Assembly: GCA_937973555.1 (NCBI GenBank)
Contig: CALJKL010000085.1
Location: forward strand, 1 to 40,853
Origin: an uncultured Flavobacteriales bacterium
GTDB taxonomy: Bacteria > Bacteroidota > Bacteroidia > Flavobacteriales > Weeksellaceae
DNA length: 40,853 bases
Direction: 5' to 3'
This document shows, piece by piece, positions 1-8,023 of the stretch (the first letter of the stretch is position 1; each line of letters opens with the position of its first letter). A model generated the notes under the pieces. That model saw only the letters and a list, made by a program, of their open reading frames with translations. It was not told the origin of the DNA and ran no database searches. Both the position numbers and the translations under genes were made by a program.

Positions 1-618
1 TCACCTGGAGTTACCGCAGGAACTGCAAAAGATACACTTTTGGCAAGATATAATGATTGGGAACAAGTACAAGATTTATTCAATCATAATTCTGGTGAAA
101 TTGCAGCCATCATTATAGAACCAGTTGCTGGAAATATGGGTTGTGTATTGCCTGAAAATGATTTTTTACAAAATTTGAGAAAAATTTGTGATGAAAACGG
201 TACTTTGTTGATTTTTGATGAAGTAATGACTGGTTTTCGTCTCGCTTTTGGTGGAGCACAAGAAGTGTATGGTGTAAAAGCCGATTTGGTAACCTACGGA
301 AAAGTAATTGGTGGTGGTTTACCAGTTGGTGCATTTGCTGGTAGCAACGAAATTATGAATCATCTTGCTCCAAATGGTGCGGTGTACCAAGCTGGAACTC
401 TCAGTGGAAATCCTTTGGCAATGAGAGCCGGACTTACCACGCTGCAACTTATTAGAAATAATGAAAGTTTTTATAAAAACGCACTTGCTAAATTTAACAG
501 AATATCATATTACAATGGCCCAGCGAACACAGAGAGATTTATTAATGAAGCTAAAGATATATCTAAGAAGCTTCATAACTCTGTCATCGACGATAAATTT
601 ATCTCTGAGTTCAATTAA
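1..618 (+). pseudogene. hemL: Glutamate-1-semialdehyde 2,1-aminomutase, 5' cut by window edge and C-terminus replaced
   Basis: The reading frame is open from base 1, so the gene starts outside the window. HemL is a PLP enzyme that converts glutamate-1-semialdehyde to 5-aminolevulinate in the C5 haem pathway. Visible family motifs are IIIEPVAGNMG, LLIFDEVMTGFR, the PLP-lysine motif TYGKVIGGGLPVG and YQAGTLSGNPLAMRAGL. Known HemL proteins continue for roughly 160 residues after the PLP lysine. Here only about 105 follow, and after FYKNALAKF (near base 495) the protein no longer resembles HemL: the last ~38 residues, from about NRISYYNG to ISEFN, have no counterpart in the family. The usual small C-terminal domain is therefore missing. 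I infer a truncated, chimeric and probably inactive gene, made by recombination or by an assembly join. The aminotransferase identity is secure; the origin of the tail is unknown. Confidence 0.8.
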
Positions 619-672
619 AAAGATCTGACAAAAATGGTAAAAATTTTTTTTAAATTTATATTAAATAAAATA

Positions 673-680
673 TATTTTTG
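673..680 (+). promoter_or_regulatory. Candidate -7 promoter element (TATTTTTG)
   Basis: The octamer matches the Bacteroidota -7 consensus TAnnTTTG and lies 24 bases before the ATG of the Calx-beta protein. No TTG is visible at the usual -33 distance, only a T-run at 644-651, so the assignment is tentative. Confidence 0.4.
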
Positions 681-704
681 CAAAAACGAATTAAATAAAT
701 ATAT

Positions 705-1892
705 ATGATTAAAAAATTACTTTTGGTTTTGGGTATTTTGTTTTCTATGTTAGAAGGCTTTTCTCAAAGTAGAACCATTTCAGTTCCTTTTTCTAGCGGA
801 TTTATAGGAACATATGCTGGGAGTAATAATTCCCCTGCTGCTTACCATTTTTCTTATTTGGGAATACAGAATGTAAGATTTACCCAAGTCTCTACAACGG
901 GGGCTTTTGTAGGTGCGACGCAGGGAAATGATGTTCCAGGAAATGTTGTTCTAGTTGATGCTAACGGACAACAGCATACCATACCAGGAGTTCTGAATTG
1001 GCGAGCGCCAAGTGGAACGCCAACAACAGTTGTATTTATACCAGCTAATAATACTAATGAATCGATAGCCACCAATGGAAACAATGGAACTAGTAGTTAT
1101 ATTATAAAAGGAGCTTCAGTTGCTTCTCCATATACCGCAATAGGGCTTACTTTTAATGGTAATTCACCAATTCCAATTCAAACGGGAACTGGAAATAATA
1201 CTCAGAATGTAGAAGGGGGTTCGGTTACTGGAAATGCAGCAACAAATGGAATCTTAGATGCATTGAATGCGTATTTGGCATCATTTCCGTCTTTGACTAT
1301 TAATAACGTTAGTGTTACTGAAGGTGTAGGGACTACTTATGCCACTCTTACGGTTACCCTTACGGGAACAAGCACGAGTATAGTAACGGTAGATTATACA
1401 ACCGCAAACAATACAGCAGCAAGCGGCACCAATTATGTCTCTACTTCTGGAACGCTTTCCTTCCCCCCGGGTACCACAACACAGACCATTTCTATTCCAA
1501 TAGAAGATAATAGCCAGCCAGACAATGGCAAAACATTTTATGTGAATTTATCTAATCCTACCAACGCATCTATCAATGGGACAACGGGTACTGTAACCAT
1601 CAATGATCCTGATGGAGGTAATCCTTTGGCCACTACAGAGCAGTCTTCACCAATTGCTTTTACTTTAAAGCAGAATCCGGTGCAAAATGGAGCAGCAGAG
1701 GTGGAATATCACAATGTGAAAGATGCAACCTTAAGTATATTTGACTTAACAGGTAAAAACATTAAAAATATAAAACTTTCAAACTCCAGCGGTTCTTCAT
1801 CTATAGATGTTTCGGGTCTCGAAAAAGGAGTGTATATGTTGATGTTGAAATCACAAAATCAGGGTGCGGTAACAAAAATGATCATTCATTAA
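705..1892 (+). CDS. Secreted Calx-beta domain protein with T9SS C-terminal sorting domain
   Basis: This is a complete 395-residue protein. Residues 1-21 form a signal peptide (MIKKLLLVLGI, cleavage after GFSQ). The middle is rich in Gly, Thr, Ser and Asn. Residues ~195-300 form a Calx-beta domain: NNVSVTEG, TVDYTTAN, the segment SGTLSFPPGTTTQTISIPI, then a conserved YVNLSNPTNA strand and VTINDPDGG. Calx-beta folds are common in extracellular adhesins and may bind calcium. The last ~75 residues are a type A T9SS sorting domain, with QNPV, LSIFDLTGKNI and LEKGVYMLMLKS leading to a basic end, so the protein should cross the outer membrane by T9SS and be anchored or released outside. A strong terminator follows, so it appears monocistronic. 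Substrate or binding partner cannot be told from the sequence. Confidence 0.85.
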   Translation: MIKKLLLVLGILFSMLEGFSQSRTISVPFSSGFIGTYAGSNNSPAAYHFSYLGIQNVRFTQVSTTGAFVGATQGNDVPGNVVLVDANGQQHTIPGVLNWRAPSGTPTTVVFIPANNTNESIATNGNNGTSSYIIKGASVASPYTAIGLTFNGNSPIPIQTGTGNNTQNVEGGSVTGNAATNGILDALNAYLASFPSLTINNVSVTEGVGTTYATLTVTLTGTSTSIVTVDYTTANNTAASGTNYVSTSGTLSFPPGTTTQTISIPIEDNSQPDNGKTFYVNLSNPTNASINGTTGTVTINDPDGGNPLATTEQSSPIAFTLKQNPVQNGAAEVEYHNVKDATLSIFDLTGKNIKNIKLSNSSGSSSIDVSGLEKGVYMLMLKSQNQGAVTKMIIH

Positions 1893-1913
1893 TCGAAACT
1901 GAATTTTAAACAC

Positions 1914-1950
1914 AAAACGAAATATTAAATCTTAATATTTCGTTTTTTTA
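1914..1950 (+). terminator. Rho-independent terminator after the Calx-beta gene
   Basis: A perfect 15-bp stem (1914-1928 with 1932-1946) closes a 3-base loop and runs into a T-tract. It lies 22 bases after the stop codon. Confidence 0.85.
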
Positions 1951-1991
1951 TTTAAAGTAGAATTTTGTTTTTATAGAATTGAAGCTTTAGT

Positions 1992-1999
1992 TAATTTTG
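1992..1999 (+). promoter_or_regulatory. Candidate -7 promoter element (TAATTTTG)
   Basis: The octamer fits TAnnTTTG and lies 19 bases before the start codon at 2019. The nearest upstream TTG (1965-1967) is 24 bases away, longer than usual. Confidence 0.4.
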
Positions 2000-2018
2000 T
2001 AGTCATTTTGTTAAAACT

Positions 2019-2930
2019 ATGAAATCATTAGCTTTATTCATTGGCCTTTTTACAGTTGTAAACTTGCATGCACAAACAGGTATAGGAACCGCCACACCCA
2101 ATTCTTCTGCTAAGCTGGAGGTTTATTCTACCAATAAAGGCTTCTTGCCGCCCAGGGTTACTTTAACCAGTGCAACAGACAACTCTACCATAGCTTCCCC
2201 TGCGGTTGGTTTGTTGGTATATAATACAGGCAGTAATGCTAATATAGCGGCAGGCTACTATTATTGGAATGGAACCGGCTGGGCTACCATAGCTACAGCT
2301 TCTGGAAATTCAGGCTCCAGTACATATGGCGACATAAAAACAGGTATTCAGACTGCCGATCATAATGGATGGGTGAAATTGGACGGGAGATTAAAGTCTT
2401 CGCTTACAACAACTCAGCAGACACAAGCCACAGCGTTGGGCATTGGGGCCAATCTGCCCAATGCTACCAATGCTTTTTTGGTGCAAAACGGAACTACACT
2501 TGGCAGTGTAAGCGGAAGCAGCACCAAAACCATAACACAGTCTAACCTCCCCAATATTGCCTTTAGCGGCAGTACGGATTATTCAGGAGACCACTCCCAT
2601 GTAGTAGATCCTCCCAATACCTATACTTCAACCAATGGAAACCACAGTCATTATTTTGATGATTATTATTTTGCAGAAAACAGAGGATGGAATAATAGAT
2701 GGTTTGGGACAGGGTCAAATACGGATGGGGACAACGATCCCTATTCAGCGGGGCATTATACAGGAAATGCCGGCGATCACAATCATACTGTAGATATAGC
2801 CGCCTTTTACAGTGCCAATGCGGGATCACACACCCATGGTGTGACGGTTTACTCTGGCGGTTCTGGAGCGGCTTTGGATGTTACCCCTAAAAGTTTATCG
2901 GTGAATACCTTTATCTATTTAGGAAACTGA
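2019..2930 (+). CDS. Secreted protein with phage tail-collar-like, HxH-rich C-terminus
   Basis: A 303-residue protein with a signal peptide (MKSLALFIGLFTVVNLHAQ). The mature N-terminus, GIGTATPNSSAKLEVYS, resembles the start of many exported Bacteroidota proteins related to phage tail-fibre shafts, and continues with GFLPPRVTLT and GLLVYNT...YYYWNGTGW. The C-terminal half resembles tail-collar/microcystin-dependent proteins: GWVKLDGR, TKTITQSNLPNI, then four histidine motifs (GDHSHVVD, GNHSHYFD, GDHNHTVD, GSHTHGVT) and a closing LSVNTFIYLGN. In the T4 short tail fibre similar HxH pairs bind metal within a trimer; metal binding here is an inference. There is no T9SS tail. The gene is clearly richer in G+C than its neighbours (34 of 60 bases at 2401-2460, against 13 of 60 at 3421-3480), which suggests transfer. 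It ends 10 bases from the convergent regulator gene. Confidence 0.75.
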   Translation: MKSLALFIGLFTVVNLHAQTGIGTATPNSSAKLEVYSTNKGFLPPRVTLTSATDNSTIASPAVGLLVYNTGSNANIAAGYYYWNGTGWATIATASGNSGSSTYGDIKTGIQTADHNGWVKLDGRLKSSLTTTQQTQATALGIGANLPNATNAFLVQNGTTLGSVSGSSTKTITQSNLPNIAFSGSTDYSGDHSHVVDPPNTYTSTNGNHSHYFDDYYFAENRGWNNRWFGTGSNTDGDNDPYSAGHYTGNAGDHNHTVDIAAFYSANAGSHTHGVTVYSGGSGAALDVTPKSLSVNTFIYLGN

Positions 2931-2940
2931 AAAAACACAG

Positions 2941-4626
2941 TTACAAGTATTTCGTTTTTAGATAAACTTCTAAATCTTGATCTTTGGTTAAGCCGAGTTT
3001 AGATTTTAGCCTTGTTTTGTATACCCTTACACTAGGGGCCGTAAGGTTTTGTAGTAAGGCGATCTCTTTATTAGTCATAGAAAGATGGATGTATCCACAC
3101 AATTGTAAATCGTTGGGAGAAAGATCCGGAAAATCTTGGGCTAATTTTTGCATGAAAGTCTCGTTCAAAATATTTTTTTTCTGAACCTCCATTTCATGCT
3201 TTCTGTCAATATTAAGAAGGCCGGAAATGCTAAGGTGAAGATCTTTGATAATTTCTTCAGCATCATAATTTTTCTCCTTCTTTAATTTTTTGAGACGATA
3301 GAGAAACTCTTGTTCTGTTTTTGATTTTAAATCAAGATTCAGATTAAGGTGTTGCATTCTTTCAAAAATGACTCTCTTTTCGTTTTCCAGCAGATTGTTT
3401 TTTATTGCAGCTCTTTCCTTGTTTAATCGGTTGATTTTATAAAAATAAAATATTCCTAAAGACAGCAATGCTAAAATAAAATAAAGTACTAAGCTTTTTA
3501 TTTTTTCACTTTGCTTTGAGATAAATTGCTCGTTTTCTATAGAAGCAATGATGTACTTATTGAGATCATCATTGGTTTGTCTTTGTTTTTTAAGGAGCAT
3601 CAACCTAAAGCGGTCTCGATAATCATTAAGTTGATAAGTAGTCTCTTTAATTTCATTTAGGTTTCCTTTATCTAAAGCATTTTGTTGAAATATTTTTAGT
3701 ATTTCTGTATTAAGAGGGTTGTTGGTGTCCTCATCTAATAATCTATGTAGAGAATTGGTGAAATTGTTGAGTTTGTCGGGGCTTTCTTTATACAATTGAG
3801 ACATTTTTAGCAAGATGCCGGATAAATTGTTTTTCGCTTGAGGGTTTGATTTTGAAAACAAAAACACTTTTTCATAACAATTTAATGCTTTTTTAAAATC
3901 CCTAATTTCATAGTAGTAATTTCCTAAATTAGATATTATAGAATGCAAAAACACTACTTCATAAAACACTATTTTTTTTTTGGATTTTAATACATTTATG
4001 GCTCTTTCTGCATTTTTTATGGCAAGAGGGTATTGTCTCATTTTGGCGTATGCCAACCCATAGTTGTTGTACATGGAGCTGATGTGAGTAATTTCTCTTT
4101 GCTTTATAAAATAATACATTGCTTTTTTGAAATAAGCAAGAGCATTATTATAATCCCCTCTTTGGTAGTAGTTTCTTCCTAAGATGTGATAATTAATAGG
4201 GAGTAAATATTCATTGTTGTTTTTTAAATTGATATCAATGGCTTTTTTGAGAAATGATTGACTAAGATCTAAAGAACTCCTTTCCAAATAAACCGCGGTC
4301 CAATAATATCCCTCGGCTCTAGCAGATGTTTCGGGTTTTGCAACATTAATGATTTTGTATGCACTTCTTAAGTTTTTGATAGAATCTTCGGGCTTAATAA
4401 AAATAATATCAATAATTTTTGAAAAGGCAAAGTAATCTGCATTTTGGGTTTTTTCATATTTTTTTAAATATTCTTCTCGAGCAATTTTTAACCCTTTTTC
4501 ATTTGGGTAAATGGCATTCATTCTATGGTAAAAATTTTTGTATTCATTTTGTGAATACAGAATAGAACAAAAAAGAACGAGGGTGAAGGTTGATATTTTT
4601 TTATTAAATATATTACTAATTATCAT
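2941..4626 (-). CDS. Membrane-bound TPR transcriptional regulator with LuxR-like HTH (copy 1)
   Basis: The frame is open to 4656 (571 residues), but I prefer the ATG at 4626 (MIISNIFNKK), because it gives a normal signal sequence (FTLVLFCSILYSQ) and the upstream part contains a -7-like TAATTTTG (4651-4644). In 571-residue numbering, residues ~35-330 are TPR helices (for example YHILGRNYYQRGDYNNALAY, MYNNYGLAYAKMRQYPLAIK) that should lie in the periplasm. A membrane helix sits at ~388-407, a coiled coil at ~410-470, and a C-terminal LuxR-like HTH at ~510-560 (DLSPNDLQLCGYIHLSMTNKEIALL, broken here into DLSPNDLQLCGYI and MTNKEIALL, then PSVRVYKTRLKSKLGL). This is the layout of a one-component regulator that senses outside and binds DNA inside. 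It is divergent from the NHL-propeller gene at 4904 and paralogous to 6028-7728. The ligand is unknown. Confidence 0.8.
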   Translation of the reverse strand: MIISNIFNKKISTFTLVLFCSILYSQNEYKNFYHRMNAIYPNEKGLKIAREEYLKKYEKTQNADYFAFSKIIDIIFIKPEDSIKNLRSAYKIINVAKPETSARAEGYYWTAVYLERSSLDLSQSFLKKAIDINLKNNNEYLLPINYHILGRNYYQRGDYNNALAYFKKAMYYFIKQREITHISSMYNNYGLAYAKMRQYPLAIKNAERAINVLKSKKKIVFYEVVFLHSIISNLGNYYYEIRDFKKALNCYEKVFLFSKSNPQAKNNLSGILLKMSQLYKESPDKLNNFTNSLHRLLDEDTNNPLNTEILKIFQQNALDKGNLNEIKETTYQLNDYRDRFRLMLLKKQRQTNDDLNKYIIASIENEQFISKQSEKIKSLVLYFILALLSLGIFYFYKINRLNKERAAIKNNLLENEKRVIFERMQHLNLNLDLKSKTEQEFLYRLKKLKKEKNYDAEEIIKDLHLSISGLLNIDRKHEMEVQKKNILNETFMQKLAQDFPDLSPNDLQLCGYIHLSMTNKEIALLQNLTAPSVRVYKTRLKSKLGLTKDQDLEVYLKTKYL

Positions 4627-4754
4627 TATCAATATTATTTCTACAAAATTAAGCATAAAACATGAAATGGTTTTTTACAACAAGAAGTGTAAAAAACTAA
4701 ATGTAAAAATCAGCCCATCAATGGGGGTTTAAATAAGGTTTTGTGGTTATGTGT

Positions 4755-4842
4755 TAACACGAATTTTCCACATAAATAAGCGCTTGTTAACGCTTTTTAA
4801 CGCGCAAGATTTAATGATATCCTTTTCAAAAAACTATTTTCG
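4755..4842 (+). promoter_or_regulatory. Candidate regulator-binding direct repeats and promoter of the NHL-propeller gene
   Basis: The divergent spacer contains TTAACGC twice, with the TAAC cores at 4788-4791 and 4798-4801 exactly 10 bases apart. A third core lies at 4755-4758 inside the perfect palindrome GTGTTAACAC (4751-4760). A -7-like TATTTTCG (4835-4842) begins 37 bases after the start of the second core, and the ATG is at 4904. No good -33 TTG is present, as expected for an activator-dependent promoter. The same core spacing and 37-base offset occur in the second module (7907-7961). That the divergent TPR/HTH protein binds here is an inference. Confidence 0.5.
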
Positions 4843-4903
4843 CCAAAATTAATATCGCAGAGATAAACATTTACTATTAACAAAAAAATAACAACTAAAA
4901 TCT

Positions 4904-5965
4904 ATGAAACAAAACTATTTTTTAAAAATTTCGAAATTTTTGACTTTATGTCTTTTTTTTAATGCTATTCTCCTCTCTGCTCAGACGGTTACCACGGTTG
5001 CCACGGGATTTAATTTTCCATATGGACTAACAACAGATTCTAATGGTAAGATTTATATCAGTGATTCTGGAAATAACTTGGTAAAAAGAATGGATTCCGA
5101 CGGGCAAAATTTAATAACATTGGGCAGTGGGCACGATTCTCCAATGGGAATAGCCGTGGATGGAAGCGGAAATATTTATGTTACCGAAATTGGTAATAAC
5201 AGAATTAGAAAAATAAGTGCTGATGGACAGAGTACAGTAACCTTTGCAAATACTGGATTCGCGTCTCCCTTTGGGCTTGCAATTGACGGTTCAGGGAATT
5301 TTTATGTGGCTAATAGTGGAAGTAATAACATCACAAAGAAAGATGCCTCTGGGGGAAACGGCGTGAATTTGGGAAGTGGATTTAGTTCCCCTTATGGCGT
5401 AGCCGTAGACGCTAATGGTAATATATATGTAGCCGATAAGGGAAATAATGCCATTAAAAAAATGGATGCGAACGGACAGAATATTGTGACTTTGGGTACT
5501 GGGTTCAATGGGCCAAGGGGGGTAGCAATAGACAGTAGTGGAAGGATTTATGTAGCTGACTATGGTAATAGATCTGTAAAGAGAATGAATTCCACAGGAG
5601 GAAATATTACGGTTTTAGCCAGTAGTGTAGATGCCTCCTGCATAGTTTTAGACGGTTCAGGAAATCTTTATTTTACAGACGCACAGGGTTCTGGATCAAT
5701 TAAGAAAATTACCGCCTCTTCTCTCAGCGCCACCGAGGTAGCTAAAACGCAGATTGCAGTTTTCCCCAACCCTGCTAAAGATTTCGTAACGATTTCTAAT
5801 CTTGCTAAGGGAGCGGATGTTGCATTGTTTGATATGACAGGAAAGTTGCTTTACCAGACCAGGTCTTTTGGTGCAACAATTACCATCAATACCTCATCTT
5901 ATAAAAATGGAGTGTATTTGGTAAAAGTAGATGGACAAGCGATGAAGCTTTTGATTGCTAAATAA
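4904..5965 (+). CDS. Secreted NHL-repeat beta-propeller with T9SS sorting domain
   Basis: A 353-residue protein. Residues 1-26 are a signal peptide (FLTLCLFFNAILLSAQ). Residues ~30-270 consist of six NHL blades, each with the pattern SPxGxAxDxxGNIYVADxGNNxIKKMD (for example FNFPYGLTTDSNGKIYIS and SSPYGVAVDANGNIYVAD), which predicts a six-bladed propeller. A linker (LSATEVAKTQIAVFPNP) leads to a type A T9SS sorting domain of ~70 residues ending VKVDGQAMKLLIAK, so the product should be exported and surface-attached or released. It is divergent from a TPR/HTH regulator and followed by a good terminator, so it is probably monocistronic and under that regulator. The sorting domain is almost identical, even in DNA, to that of the gene at 8024. 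NHL propellers bind proteins or carbohydrates or form catalytic scaffolds; nothing here shows which. Confidence 0.85.
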   Translation: MKQNYFLKISKFLTLCLFFNAILLSAQTVTTVATGFNFPYGLTTDSNGKIYISDSGNNLVKRMDSDGQNLITLGSGHDSPMGIAVDGSGNIYVTEIGNNRIRKISADGQSTVTFANTGFASPFGLAIDGSGNFYVANSGSNNITKKDASGGNGVNLGSGFSSPYGVAVDANGNIYVADKGNNAIKKMDANGQNIVTLGTGFNGPRGVAIDSSGRIYVADYGNRSVKRMNSTGGNITVLASSVDASCIVLDGSGNLYFTDAQGSGSIKKITASSLSATEVAKTQIAVFPNPAKDFVTISNLAKGADVALFDMTGKLLYQTRSFGATITINTSSYKNGVYLVKVDGQAMKLLIAK

Positions 5966-5992
5966 CCATGTGAATTTTTTATATAAAGAAAG

Positions 5993-6018
5993 GCCTTCCA
6001 ATTTTGGAAGGCTTTTTT
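5993..6018 (+). terminator. Rho-independent terminator after the NHL-propeller gene
   Basis: The stem GCCTTCCA/TGGAAGGC (5993-6000, 6005-6012) closes a 4-base loop and is followed by six T. The opposite strand reads into a T-rich stretch, so it may also end the convergent regulator transcript. Confidence 0.85.
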
Positions 6019-6027
6019 AATGGAAGG

Positions 6028-7728
6028 TTATAAATTTTTCAAAAAATCATCAAGTTTTTGCTCTTTCGGCAAAGAAAATTTTTGCTTTATTTTGGTTTTG
6101 GCCACTCTTACGGCACCGGGGGTAGAGTCTATAAATGTAGCCACCTCTTTAGATGTAAGCGGCAAGCGCAAGTAGCCACAAAGTTTAAGCTCTAGAGGCG
6201 TAAGATCTGGTGACAAGTTCTTTAGTTTTTCAAGAAATAGATCATCAGCGGGGTTTTCTATTAAAAGGTCAGACTCTTGCCTTTTGTCTATCTGTAATAA
6301 GTTAGAAATATTAAGATATAATTCTTTTACAACCTCTTGAGCGTCATCATTTTGAGATTTTCTAAGGCTCTTCAGGCGTTTCAAAAGTTCTTTTTCTGTT
6401 TTGGTCTTAAGTTCCAGATTGAGTTTTATGTAGTTGAATCGTTCCTGAATCCAAGAGTTTTCTTTTTCTAAAAATTCTTTTTGGATGATGGCTTCTTTTT
6501 TTTCTAAGTTTTTAATTCGGAATAAATAATAGGTTCCTCCGGAAAGCAAAATCAACACAGCAGCAATAGCCATATACCGAATGGTGTCTTTTTGTTGTTG
6601 TATTTTCTGCTCGTTAGTAAACTCTCCCGAAATATATTGTGCCAATAAATTAGATGTCTCTGCGTGCCTCTTGTTCAGAAATCTTTTGTATTCTAAGGTA
6701 TAACTATTTAGCAAATCCGAAACCTTTTCAGCCTCTTTTAAATTACCCTCTTTAAAGGCATTTGCCAGCATCACTTTTAGAATGGTAATGTTAATGGGAT
6801 TTGTTTTGTCGGCGTCCAAAAGCGCTTTTACTTTTTCAATAAAAGGTTCTCTTTTTGAAGGATTGTTTTCGTAGATGGAGTATAAATTGGGAATAGTGGA
6901 AGAGAGGTCACTTTTACTTTCTGGGATTTTACAATAATACTGAAAAGCAGAATTATAATAGGTTTCTGCTTCTGGATATTTTTTCATCTTAAAATAATAA
7001 TCACCAATGTTGGTTTTTACCACATTTAGAAAGAAAAAGTCTTCTGGTTTGTAAAGAAAGCGGATGCTTTTTTGAGCATAAGCAACAGCTTTAGGGTAGT
7101 TTTTTTCTTTATCATAGACCAAGCTCATGTTATTGTACATAGAGCTCATGTTCAGCAAATCTTTCTTTTGTTGGGCGACACGTAGTGCCTTCTCATAGTA
7201 AAGCAGCGCCATCTGATAATCTCTCTTTTTGTAATATACCCTTCCTATAACATGATAGGTAAGGATTTTTTCCAACTCATAATTATAGGCCTCATTAAGT
7301 TGGGCTGATTTCTTGAGATAGTCTAGGCTTAAATCTAAGGCACTGTTTTCTAGAAAAACAGCCGCCCAAAAGTAGGCTCTGGATCTTAGTTCTGAATTTT
7401 CCTTGCTATATCTTATAATTTCATACGCTCTTTTTAAATTGCCCAGGGTGTCTTTTTTATGAATATATATTTCAGAATAACGAGCATAGGCAAGGTCTTG
7501 ATCTTGTTTATTTTGCTGGTATTTTTGAAAATAATAAGAACTTAATTTTTTAATACCACCATTAAAATCAAATAAAGTAAAGTTTTTATTGTATTCGGTC
7601 ATACGCTCTTGCGCCCCAATAAATGATGAAAAAAAGAGACCAACCCCTAAAAGTAGGGTTGAAACATTTGAAATTTTCAGAAAAGATTCATTAAAAACGG
7701 ATCTGTGTTTTAGAAATTTCACGCCCAT
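6028..7728 (-). CDS. Membrane-bound TPR transcriptional regulator with LuxR-like HTH (copy 2)
   Basis: The frame is open to 7764 (578 residues). I prefer the ATG at 7728 (MGVKFLKHRS), which gives a basic region before the hydrophobic stretch VSTLLLGVGLFFSSFIGAQ. In 578-residue numbering the periplasmic TPR region spans ~55-350 (YHVIGRVYYKKRDYQMALLY, NNMSLVYDKEKNYPKAVAYA). A membrane helix follows at ~397-416, a coiled coil at ~420-480, and the HTH at ~520-565 (LTPLELKLCGYLRLPLTSKEV, split as LTPLELKLCGY and LTSKEVATF, then GAVRVAKTKIKQKF). Architecture, order and many positions match copy 1, so these are paralogues, although the HTH recognition segments differ (PSVRVYKTRLK against GAVRVAKTKIK). 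It is divergent from the T9SS gene at 8024. Sensing through the periplasmic TPR part and regulation of the divergent gene are inferences. Confidence 0.8.
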   Translation of the reverse strand: MGVKFLKHRSVFNESFLKISNVSTLLLGVGLFFSSFIGAQERMTEYNKNFTLFDFNGGIKKLSSYYFQKYQQNKQDQDLAYARYSEIYIHKKDTLGNLKRAYEIIRYSKENSELRSRAYFWAAVFLENSALDLSLDYLKKSAQLNEAYNYELEKILTYHVIGRVYYKKRDYQMALLYYEKALRVAQQKKDLLNMSSMYNNMSLVYDKEKNYPKAVAYAQKSIRFLYKPEDFFFLNVVKTNIGDYYFKMKKYPEAETYYNSAFQYYCKIPESKSDLSSTIPNLYSIYENNPSKREPFIEKVKALLDADKTNPINITILKVMLANAFKEGNLKEAEKVSDLLNSYTLEYKRFLNKRHAETSNLLAQYISGEFTNEQKIQQQKDTIRYMAIAAVLILLSGGTYYLFRIKNLEKKEAIIQKEFLEKENSWIQERFNYIKLNLELKTKTEKELLKRLKSLRKSQNDDAQEVVKELYLNISNLLQIDKRQESDLLIENPADDLFLEKLKNLSPDLTPLELKLCGYLRLPLTSKEVATFIDSTPGAVRVAKTKIKQKFSLPKEQKLDDFLKNL

Positions 7729-7906
7729 ATTGCAGTATATTTTGAAATGCAATAATAGGAACATTGAGAGGCTTTACCAAATGAAGTCAATTGTTTTTTG
7801 TTGCTTACTAACATTCTTAATAGATATAAAAGTTTGTATTTCAGTTGTTTGAGTTCTATAAACTAACATTATTTATAAAATAAAGCTCCTTTTTTGAGCA
7901 AATAAC

Positions 7907-7961
7907 TAACAATAGGTAACGGCTAATAATACTTTTATCATAAATAATTATTACAACTTCG
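7907..7961 (+). promoter_or_regulatory. Candidate regulator-binding direct repeats and promoter of the second propeller gene
   Basis: TAAC cores at 7907-7910 and 7917-7920 are 10 bases apart, and a -7-like CAACTTCG (7954-7961) starts 37 bases after the second core, the same geometry as in the first module. A further TAAC lies at 7864-7867, 43 bases before the first core; the corresponding distance in module 1 is 33, one helical turn less. The cores are short and the region is A+T-rich, so only the shared spacing gives this weight. Confidence 0.45.
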
Positions 7962-8023
7962 CGCGAGATTTTACTTCTCATAATATACTTGGATTCAAAA
8001 ACAATTAAAATAAATTAAAACAT

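Noticed and set aside
2019..2930. Remnant prophage
   Set aside because: Only one tail-fibre-like gene is present, with a signal peptide; no capsid, terminase, lysis or integrase gene is nearby.
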